Positions 31,290 through 38,163 of a DNA stretch of 64,000 bases are shown one piece after another. The translations under genes and the position numbers were made by a program. The DNA is taken from contig NZ_FOYI01000003.1 in the NCBI RefSeq assembly GCF_900116005.1, forward strand, positions 62,001 through 126,000, read 5' to 3'. Below the pieces are notes generated by a model that did not search any database, was not told where the DNA came from, and was given only the letters and a program-made list of their open reading frames with translations. The DNA comes from Poseidonocella sedimentorum (GTDB lineage Bacteria > Pseudomonadota > Alphaproteobacteria > Rhodobacterales > Rhodobacteraceae). How positions within the stretch are numbered: position 1 is the first letter of the stretch; each line of letters opens with the position of its first letter.

Positions 31290-32375
31290 ATGGACCGTCG
31301 TTCATTTCTCAAGGCGTCTGCCGTAGGGGGCACAGCTGCCGCCGCATCCGGCCTCGCCGCGCCCGTTTATGCACAGGGCAAACGCACCCTCACCATGGTC
31401 ACCTCGGTGCCCGACGGGTTCGCCGTGTTTGACGACGCGGCCACGTTCCTGTCCACCGCCATCACCGAGATGACCGACGGGCAGATCACGATCGACAAGA
31501 AACCGGCCGGCTCGCTCGTGGGCGCGTTCGAAGTGTTCGACGCCGTGACCGCCGGCCAGGCCGACATGTACCACTCCGCCGATTACTATTTCGGCGGCCA
31601 GCATCCCGGCTACTACTTCTTCACCGCCGTGCCCTTCGGCGCGACCGGGCAGGAGATGATCAACTGGTATCTGCATGCCGGCGGCAAGGAACTGCACGAC
31701 GAGCTCGGCCAGATCTTCGGCCTCAAATCCTTCCTCGCGGGCAACACCGGGCTTCAGCCGGGCGGCTGGTTCAACAAGCAGATCAACTCTGCCGATGACC
31801 TCAACGGCCTCAAGTTCCGCATGCCCGGCCTTGGCGGGCGGGCGCTGGCGATCGCGGGCGCGTCGGTGCAGAACGTGCCCGGCGGCGAGATCTATCAGGC
31901 GTTGTCCTCCGGCGCCATCGACGGCGCGGAGTGGATCGGCCCGCTTGCCGACGAACGCCTCGGCCTGCAAGAGGTCTGCGAATACTACTACACCGCGGGC
32001 TTCCACGAGCCGGGCTCGGCGCTCTCCGCCGCGATGAACCGCGACGTGTGGGACAGCCTCACACCCGCACAACAGAGCATCGTCGAGAAGGCCGCCATGG
32101 CCACGCACCACTGGAACCTGTCGCAGTCCAACGCCAACAACGGCGCGGCGCTCGCGCGGCTTCAGGCGGGCGGCACCAAGCTGATGTCCTTCCCCGACGA
32201 CGTCTGGGATGCTTTCGGCGCGGCCTCCGCGACCGCGCTCGACGAATACATGGACGATCCGCTCTACGCCCAGATCCGCGAGAGCTTCAACGCCTCGCTC
32301 AAGGCTTCCTCGGGCTGGGCGTCGGTCTCCGACAGCGCCTACACCGCCCAGCGGGACCGCGTTCTGGGGGCCTAA
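31290..32375 (+). CDS. TRAP transporter substrate-binding protein, TakP-like
   Basis: A 361-residue periplasmic binding protein. A twin-arginine signal (MDRRSFLKASAVGGTAAA, cut after VYAQ) indicates folded export by Tat. The mature protein matches the TakP group: SVPDGFAVFDDAA, the GQADMYHSADYYFGGQHPGY region, GNTGLQPGGWFNKQI, FRMPGLGGRALAIAGASVQN, PGGEIYQALSSGAIDGAEWIGP and FHEPGSALS. The conserved Arg and Trp in these segments bind the carboxylate and metal in TakP. Homologues bind 2-oxo acids such as pyruvate. A GGGAGGAAAC site precedes the ATG. Confidence 0.9.
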   Translation: MDRRSFLKASAVGGTAAAASGLAAPVYAQGKRTLTMVTSVPDGFAVFDDAATFLSTAITEMTDGQITIDKKPAGSLVGAFEVFDAVTAGQADMYHSADYYFGGQHPGYYFFTAVPFGATGQEMINWYLHAGGKELHDELGQIFGLKSFLAGNTGLQPGGWFNKQINSADDLNGLKFRMPGLGGRALAIAGASVQNVPGGEIYQALSSGAIDGAEWIGPLADERLGLQEVCEYYYTAGFHEPGSALSAAMNRDVWDSLTPAQQSIVEKAAMATHHWNLSQSNANNGAALARLQAGGTKLMSFPDDVWDAFGAASATALDEYMDDPLYAQIRESFNASLKASSGWASVSDSAYTAQRDRVLGA

Positions 32376-32393
32376 GCCTCTGATCTGAAACAG

Positions 32394-32429
32394 GACGGCC
32401 CCGGGGTTTCATCCGTCGGGGCCGTCTTT
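32394..32429 (+). terminator. Intercistronic hairpin within the TRAP operon
   Basis: GACGGCCCC (32394-32402) and GGGGCCGTC (32418-32426) form a perfect 9-bp stem followed by TTT, between the binding-protein and small-permease genes. It probably attenuates read-through so that binding protein is made in excess of permease. Confidence 0.75.
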
Positions 32430-32467
32430 CCGCGCAAGCGCGCGCAAAGGCAACAAGGGGCGACCTC

Positions 32468-33385
32468 GTGGAAGAGACAGCGGGCGCAAGCGGACCGATC
32501 GCCGGCATCCTGTGGGTGCTCGAAAACCTCGCCATGGCATTTTACAACATCGGCTACGCGCTGACCCATCCCGGGCTTTGGCTCAACTGGGCGGACCCGC
32601 AGGCGGTCATGCGGGTGGTCTATTTCGGCGGCTCGGTGGAGTTCTTCTTCGCCGTCCTCGCGCTGATGCTGGTGATCACGCTCATCGGCATCGCCTCGCG
32701 CCCGTTCCTGTGGGGCGCGGTGCGGGTGGCGGAATTCGCCTTCAACTGGATCGGCCGGATCGCGGCCTGGGCGGGGCTGCTGATGGTGCTGCAACAGGTC
32801 GTCATCGTCTTCGTCCAGCGCATCTTCGCCCGCGTCGAAATCACATTCGGCTTCGGCGTCCCGTTCTCGCGGGATATCTCCTGGTGGGCCGAAGAGCTGA
32901 AATTCTACAACGCGATCATCGTCGCGCTCTGCGTGTGCTACACCTTCGTGCAGGGCGGCCACGTTCGGGTGGATCTCATCTATGCGGCGGTCGGCCATCG
33001 CACCAAACGCATCATGGACATGGTCGGCTCGGTCATCTTCATGATGCCCATGGCCGTCATCATCTGGATGTACGGCTGGTATTTTCTCTGGCGCCACCTC
33101 ATCGTGCCGAAACCCTCGGCCTCCGAGCCGCTGGAACGGCTGTTGATGAAGGCGCGCGCCTTCCGCTGGAATGTCGAGACCATCGGGTTCTCGCCGAACG
33201 GGTTCGACGCCTATTTCCTCTTCAAGATCCTCATGGTGCTCTTCGCCGGGCTGGTCTTCATCCAGGCCTGGGCGTTCCTGTGGCGGAGCTGGCTTGAGCT
33301 GCGCGAGGGTGAAGAGGCCGCCGGCAAATATCTCGACCGCGACACGCTGGGCGAGGGACAAGAAGCCTATGAAGGCACGCATTAA
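32468..33385 (+). CDS. TRAP transporter small permease (DctQ-type)
   Basis: A 305-residue inner-membrane subunit, longer than the usual 160-230 of DctQ proteins. Four main hydrophobic segments occur (about 12-30, 55-80, 95-120 and 185-210), plus a further one near 252-277. The extra length lies in the loop containing WYFLWRHLIVPKPSASEPLERLL, typical of the TakQ/mannitol-chloroaromatic subgroup. It is followed 18 bp later by the large permease, so it belongs to the same message. DctQ subunits scaffold the DctM transporter domain. Confidence 0.87.
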   Translation: MEETAGASGPIAGILWVLENLAMAFYNIGYALTHPGLWLNWADPQAVMRVVYFGGSVEFFFAVLALMLVITLIGIASRPFLWGAVRVAEFAFNWIGRIAAWAGLLMVLQQVVIVFVQRIFARVEITFGFGVPFSRDISWWAEELKFYNAIIVALCVCYTFVQGGHVRVDLIYAAVGHRTKRIMDMVGSVIFMMPMAVIIWMYGWYFLWRHLIVPKPSASEPLERLLMKARAFRWNVETIGFSPNGFDAYFLFKILMVLFAGLVFIQAWAFLWRSWLELREGEEAAGKYLDRDTLGEGQEAYEGTH

Positions 33386-33403
33386 TAAGGGCAGGGGACA
33401 GCC

Positions 33404-35758
33404 ATGCTGTTTGGACTAGACGGCGTCGAGATCGGCCTGATCATCGTATTTCTCTGCCTGTTTGGCGGGATCCTCTCGGGCTTTCCGGTGGCCTTTGCCA
33501 TCGGCGGCGCGGGGGCCATCGCCTTTGGCATCATCGCCATGCTCGACGGGGCCGGCCTGCTGATCCATCAGGCGATCGACACCGGGAGCGACGCCTATCG
33601 CGCGCTCATCGCCGAGGGGGTGCGCAGCGACGCGATCTCGATCTTCCGATACCCCGAATTGCCGCGTTACGAGACGCCGGTCTTCCCGCAGGGCTGGGAG
33701 ACGGCGCTTGACCGCAACCTCTCCTTCATCGTCAACCGCATCAACGAACGCGTGTTCGCCGGCCAGTCGATCGAGACCCTGCTGGCGGTTCTGATGTTCG
33801 TGATGATGGGCATCACGCTGGAACGCTCGCGCATCGCCGAGGATCTGCTGACCACCATGGCGCGGGTCTTCGGGCCGCTGCCCGGCGGACTTGCGGTTTC
33901 GGTCGTCGTGGTCGGCGCGTTCCTTGCGGCCTCTACCGGGATCGTCGGGGCGACGGTCGTGACCATGGGGCTTTTGTCCCTGCCCACCATGCTCCGCAAC
34001 GGCTACTCGCCTGAGCTTTCCACCGGGGTGATCGCCGCCTCGGGGACGCTGGGCCAGATCATCCCGCCCTCCATCGTGATCGTCCTGCTTGGCACGCTCG
34101 CAGGCGATCTTTACGCCGCGGCGCAGGACACACGCGCGGTCGAGGCCGGCTGCTCCGACGCGCTGACCTATCTCGGCCAGCCTGCCGTCGTTTCGGTCGG
34201 CACGTTGTTTCAGGCGGCGCTCCTGCCCGGCATTTTCCTTGCGGTGCTCTATGCCGCCTACGCCTTTGGCTACGCGCTCTTCAACCCGTCCAAGGCGCCC
34301 TCGGTGGCGCTCGCCTCCAGCGGCGGCGCCAGCTCTGACGGGCGCGCGCAACTGCTGTGGTTCCTCGCCATTCCGGCCCTCGCCATCGCGATCTTCGTGG
34401 GGCTGTCGAGCGTTGGCATCTCGGGCAGCCAGGTGATCTCGGTGGACGGATTCGCCGCCGCTGTGGAGCAGCCCGCGCTGCGCACCAATGTGAGCGAGGC
34501 CTGTCAGGCGTCGATGATCGCGCTGCACGGGCAGGAGACCTGGGACGCCGCCCTCGCGCAGGCCGCGGCGATCGAGGCCTCCGGCGGGGCCGCCACGGCC
34601 GAAGCGCTGACCGAGGAACAGATCGCGCTCGCGCGCGAGGCCGCCATCGCCGCGGCGCCGCCCATCGGCACCGGGCTCGCCGTCATCGTGCTCGGCCTCG
34701 GGCTGGTCTTCACCACGGCGCAGGGCATCGCGCCCGAGCGCGACCCGCTGCCCCTTTTCGCCGGCGGTTTCGGCCTGCTCCTCGTTCTGGCGGTCGACAT
34801 CCTCTTCATCGGTCCGCTCACCTCGCCGCTGAAAAGCTGGCTGCTGCTCGCGATTCCCTTTGCCATCGTGCTCTGGGCCTGTCGCCACGCGGTCTCCCGG
34901 CTCGCGGAATCGGAGCTCTTGCGCGTGGTCTTCCCGCCGCTGATCCTGATCGTCGCCGTGCTCGGCTCGATCCTCGGCGGCATCACCAACCCGACCCCGG
35001 CGGCGGCCCTCGGCGCCGCAGGCGCGATCATGCTCGCGGCCTACCGGCGGCTCAAAGAAGAGGGCGGCTCGGGCCGGGTGATCATCCTGGCCAGCTTCGC
35101 GCTCGTGCTGATGATCCTCATCGGCGTCAACTTCGATCTGCGCATCAACCGCGAGGACGTAAGCGCCGAGACCTGGATCGCCTTCTTTGCCGCTCAGGTC
35201 GCCTATCTCGTCGCGGGTTTCGGCTTGATCTATGCCTGCTGGGTGCTGTTCCGCGGCCGCGTGCTGAGCCCGGTCGTCCGCGAGACGGCCAAGGTCACGT
35301 CGATGGTCTTTACCATCCTGATCGGCTCGCAGCTGCTCAATCTCGTGGTGATCTCCTTCGGCGGCGAACATTACATCCAGCAGTTCCTGCGCAGCTTCGA
35401 CAGCGAGTTCACCGTCTTCCTGATCGTGATGCTGGTGCTCTTCATCCTCGGTTTCGTGCTGGATTTCCTCGAAATCATCTACATCGTGATCCCCATCGTC
35501 GGGCCGGTGATCTATGGCGGCGAGTTCGATCCCAAATGGGTGACGATCATGATCGCGGTTAATCTCCAGACCTCGTTCCTCACGCCGCCCTTCGGCTTTG
35601 CCCTCTTCTACCTGCGCGGCGTGGCGCCGCCCGAGGTGACGACAGGCCATATCTATCGCGGCGTGGCGCCTTTCGTACTGATTCAGGTCCTTGGCCTCGC
35701 GATCATGTGGTTCTTCCCGCAGATCGTGACCATCGTCCCGGATCTCATGCCGAAATAA
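33404..35758 (+). CDS. TRAP transporter large permease (DctM-type), extended form
   Basis: A 784-residue inner-membrane subunit, nearly twice the typical DctM (about 430). The first part carries FLCLFGGILSGFPVAFAIGGAG and, after a soluble insert at about 45-115, GALAASTGIVGATVVTMGLL-like and GTLGQIIPPSIVIVLLGTL elevator segments. A large middle insertion (about 300-520) includes a hydrophilic stretch with many Ala/Glu and extra membrane helices. The C-terminal part (about 600-784) has FLLDFLEIIYIVIPIVGPVI-type and NLQTSFLTPPFGFALFYLRG segments. This architecture fits the TakM-like subgroup. It should drive Na+-coupled uptake of 2-oxo acids or similar carboxylates. Confidence 0.88.
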   Translation: MLFGLDGVEIGLIIVFLCLFGGILSGFPVAFAIGGAGAIAFGIIAMLDGAGLLIHQAIDTGSDAYRALIAEGVRSDAISIFRYPELPRYETPVFPQGWETALDRNLSFIVNRINERVFAGQSIETLLAVLMFVMMGITLERSRIAEDLLTTMARVFGPLPGGLAVSVVVVGAFLAASTGIVGATVVTMGLLSLPTMLRNGYSPELSTGVIAASGTLGQIIPPSIVIVLLGTLAGDLYAAAQDTRAVEAGCSDALTYLGQPAVVSVGTLFQAALLPGIFLAVLYAAYAFGYALFNPSKAPSVALASSGGASSDGRAQLLWFLAIPALAIAIFVGLSSVGISGSQVISVDGFAAAVEQPALRTNVSEACQASMIALHGQETWDAALAQAAAIEASGGAATAEALTEEQIALAREAAIAAAPPIGTGLAVIVLGLGLVFTTAQGIAPERDPLPLFAGGFGLLLVLAVDILFIGPLTSPLKSWLLLAIPFAIVLWACRHAVSRLAESELLRVVFPPLILIVAVLGSILGGITNPTPAAALGAAGAIMLAAYRRLKEEGGSGRVIILASFALVLMILIGVNFDLRINREDVSAETWIAFFAAQVAYLVAGFGLIYACWVLFRGRVLSPVVRETAKVTSMVFTILIGSQLLNLVVISFGGEHYIQQFLRSFDSEFTVFLIVMLVLFILGFVLDFLEIIYIVIPIVGPVIYGGEFDPKWVTIMIAVNLQTSFLTPPFGFALFYLRGVAPPEVTTGHIYRGVAPFVLIQVLGLAIMWFFPQIVTIVPDLMPK

Positions 35759-35842
35759 CGCCGGGCGCGCGGTGCGGGGCGCTGGTCCCGCGCCGTGACC
35801 GGCAGGTTGCAAAGTCGGTGAATGAAGGCGGCTGGCCCGCGC

Positions 35843-36658
35843 TCAGCGCCGGGTCAGGTCGGGCAGCGCGATATTGGCCACCTGCTCGGCGATCGGATCG
35901 ACCGAGAGCGGATGGGTCTGGGAGGCGAACTCCTCCGGATCGCGCATCGGATTCCAGCGACCGCCGGCGTAAACCTCAAGGCCGGAAAACCGCGCCTTGT
36001 AATCCATCTTCGGGCTGCCCGGCACCCAGTAGCCGAGGTAGACGTATGGCAGCGCCGCCTCGCGCGCGAGCGCGATGTGATCGAGGATGATGTAGGTTCC
36101 GAGGCTCTGGCGCTCCAGCGCCGGATCGAAAAAGGAATAGACCATCGAGGTCCCGTCCTCGAGCACATCCGTGAGACACACCGCCACGAGTTTGCGGCTC
36201 TCGGGGTCATGATACTCGATGACCCGGGTGCGAATCGGCGTCTCCTCGATCATCGCGGCGAACTCGAAGATATCCATCTCCGCCATGCCGCCATCGGTAT
36301 GCCGATGATCGAGATAGGTCCGGAAGAGCGCGTATTGCTCTTCGGTGGCCCAGGGCGATGTCGCCTGCCGCTCCAGATACCGGTTGCGCTTGATCGCGCG
36401 TTTCTGGCTCCGGGTCGGGACAAAGTCCTCCACCCGAATGCGCGCGGACAGGCAGGCCGCGCAATCGGCGCAGGACGGCCGGTAGAGCACATTCTGCGAG
36501 CGGCGAAACCCCTGTTGCGACAAGGCGTTGTTGAGCTCCTCAGAGCCATCGCCCTGTAGCGCGGTGAAGAGCTTGCGCTCCATCCGGCCCGGCAGATAGG
36601 GGCACGCTTGCGGCGCGGTCACGTAAAACTGTGGGGCCAGCGGCAGGGAGTGGCGCAT
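35843..36658 (-). CDS. bpt: Leucyl/arginyl-tRNA-protein transferase
   Basis: A 271-residue aminoacyl-tRNA-protein transferase of the Bpt/Ate family that adds Leu (or Arg) to N-terminal acidic residues in the N-degron pathway. The N-terminal [16 protein letters not shown] and [17 protein letters not shown] cysteine region is conserved, as are [32 protein letters not shown] and [20 protein letters not shown]. Length is typical for bacterial Bpt. It is preceded by 172 bp that separate it from the RDD gene. Confidence 0.93.
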   Translation of the reverse strand: MRHSLPLAPQFYVTAPQACPYLPGRMERKLFTALQGDGSEELNNALSQQGFRRSQNVLYRPSCADCAACLSARIRVEDFVPTRSQKRAIKRNRYLERQATSPWATEEQYALFRTYLDHRHTDGGMAEMDIFEFAAMIEETPIRTRVIEYHDPESRKLVAVCLTDVLEDGTSMVYSFFDPALERQSLGTYIILDHIALAREAALPYVYLGYWVPGSPKMDYKARFSGLEVYAGGRWNPMRDPEEFASQTHPLSVDPIAEQVANIALPDLTRR

Positions 36659-36830
36659 GTTGCTGATTAACTCTGTTGTGCACGGTCACGATAACAATCT
36701 GGGATTGTCTCGCCAAGTCCGCAAAAATGGGGAGGCCGAAGCGAGGATCAATAGCCCGCATTACCGCCACATTCTTGCCACAAACGCAAACTTTGCAGAG
36801 ATTTTGGTTAACGCGACTGCGCGTACTCGC

Positions 36831-37280
36831 TCAGTCCGCCGCGCGCCGGTTGATCGCGACGGTGCCGAGGATGTGGTCCGTCAATCCCTGACGGCGCGCG
36901 GTGGCGAGCATCAGGACGATCGACAGCAGTTGCACCAAGGGCATCCCGATCGAGATCGTGTAGCCCAGCGTGTGCAAAAAGGCGGTTCCGAACTCGAAAC
37001 GCTGTCCGTCCCGGTCCCGAAACTCGATGGCCATCAGCCGCATGCCCCAGGTGGCCGACCGGCTGGAGATCGTCCAGACGCGATAGATAAAGCCTACACA
37101 GAGCAGCAGGAAGGAAAAGAAGATCAAGCCGGTAAAGGCGGTAAACGGAAGGACCAGGATCGACAGCAGCAGTACCACGATCAGGTCGATCCCCCAGGCG
37201 ATCAGCCGTTTGCTCGGCACATCGGCGTAGAATTCCGATTGCATCTCCGGGTCGGGCAGGGCGGTGTAGGTCTGGGTCAT
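36831..37280 (-). CDS. RDD-family membrane protein
   Basis: A 149-residue inner-membrane protein. The first membrane helix opens with KRLIAWGIDLIVVLLLSILV (about residues 24-45), which carries the RDD signature positions; further segments lie at about 48-68 and 105-128. ATWGMRLMAIEFRD and the C-terminal RQGLTDHILGTVAI are typical. The ATG at 37280 (MTQTYTALPDPE) is preferred over the longer frame that overlaps the DUF2852 gene. Function is unknown; some RDD proteins are Na+/H+ antiporters. Confidence 0.85.
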   Translation of the reverse strand: MTQTYTALPDPEMQSEFYADVPSKRLIAWGIDLIVVLLLSILVLPFTAFTGLIFFSFLLLCVGFIYRVWTISSRSATWGMRLMAIEFRDRDGQRFEFGTAFLHTLGYTISIGMPLVQLLSIVLMLATARRQGLTDHILGTVAINRRAAD

Positions 37281-37332
37281 GGTGTCTCTCGTGGTCCTCG
37301 GCGCAGGTTTTTCGTTCCAGGTATCAACCACC

Positions 37333-37360
37333 AGCCGGGCCCGGAGTTCCGGGTCCGGCT
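37333..37360 (-). terminator. Hairpin between DUF2852 and RDD genes
   Basis: A 12-bp stem with one G-T pair (AGCCGGGCCCGG / CCGGGTCCGGCT, loop AGTT) sits just after the DUF2852 stop. An outer CCACC/GGTGG pairing extends it. There is no clear T-run, so it may be an attenuating or mRNA-stabilising hairpin. Confidence 0.55.
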
Positions 37361-37374
37361 CGCGAGTGGTGGTA

Positions 37375-37815
37375 TCAGGCGTCGCGCTGCGGCGCGTCAT
37401 CGTCCTGCACGGGGCGGGTGGCGCTGGCGCGGCGGTCGTCCATGAACTGATCGAACTCGGCCTTGTCCTTGGCATCGCGCAGGCGTTCCAGGAACTCCTC
37501 GAACTGGCGTTGCTCGTCTTGCAGACGTTGCAGCGTATCGGCCTTGTAGCTGTCAAACGCGCTGTTGCCAGAGGGTTTGAAGACGACGCCGGCACCATGC
37601 AGGCGGGAGGAGGTCGAGCGGCGGGATTTCTTGAACATGTCTTTGCTCCAGATCATGTAGAACAGAAGGGCGAGGCCAACGGGCCAAAAGAACACGAAGC
37701 CGAGAACCATGGCTGCGATCCAGGCGCCTTTGCCTTTGCTGTCCAGCCATGCCTCGGCCTTGGAAAACCAGCCGGTGGGCCGATCCGAGACGGGCGTTTG
37801 AAGGGCAGGTGTCAT
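37375..37815 (-). CDS. DUF2852 membrane protein
   Basis: A 146-residue protein with one or two membrane segments (about 31-53, WIAAMVLGFVFFWPVGLALLF), then a basic stretch KKSRRSTSSRL and a charged helical region with LQRLQDEQRQFEEFLERLRDAKDKAEFDQFM. This arrangement is the DUF2852 family of alphaproteobacteria; function is unknown. ATG at 37815 (MTPALQTPVSD) starts the conserved part. A GTGAA-N5-TTCAC palindrome lies 52 bp upstream. Confidence 0.85.
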   Translation of the reverse strand: MTPALQTPVSDRPTGWFSKAEAWLDSKGKGAWIAAMVLGFVFFWPVGLALLFYMIWSKDMFKKSRRSTSSRLHGAGVVFKPSGNSAFDSYKADTLQRLQDEQRQFEEFLERLRDAKDKAEFDQFMDDRRASATRPVQDDDAPQRDA

Positions 37816-38163
37816 GGCAGTATCTCCGACGTTGAATGAAGCTGTTTCTGTGGGTCTTGCTTGGATGTGAATGCTGTTCACATTACACCAGATCGTGATT
37901 TCACGGCTACATTGCAAGGCTTTATGTGAAAGATATTTACTTTATTTGTTTTTATCTTTTGTTTTCAACCACTTGGTGAATGTGTTTGTGAGGGGCCCGT
38001 CTTGGCGAGAGCGTTTTCGCGTGATCCGTGCGCACATGGTCCCACCCCAATCGGCGCTCCGGGACGCGGATTTCCGGCGAATCGTCCGGTTCCGTACCCG
38101 GGAGAGTAGCGCATGAAACGGGCTCGGCATTGACCCGATCCGCGCCGCGTTCCAAACAAGGCC
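37816..38163. other. 348-bp divergent intergenic region
   Basis: Separates the DUF2852 gene (minus) from glnE (plus). It includes the palindrome at 37867-37881, a distinctly AT-rich block (about 37922-37980, Ttt/Ata-rich) and then GC-rich sequence before glnE. No RNA gene or credible ORF was recognised. Confidence 0.5.
37867..37881. promoter_or_regulatory. GTGAA-N5-TTCAC palindrome
   Basis: A perfect 5-bp inverted repeat with 5-nt spacing upstream of the DUF2852 gene, in a position where an operator would be expected. The cognate regulator is unknown. Confidence 0.3.

Noticed and set aside
33416-35812. 798-codon antisense frame over the large TRAP permease
   Set aside because: The sense strand has membrane helices and family motifs. 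The antisense protein is low-complexity and His/Asp-rich.
37871-38116. 81-codon frame in the DUF2852-glnE gap
   Set aside because: It is AT-rich and hydrophobic by chance in the first half, without a ribosome site or conserved pattern.
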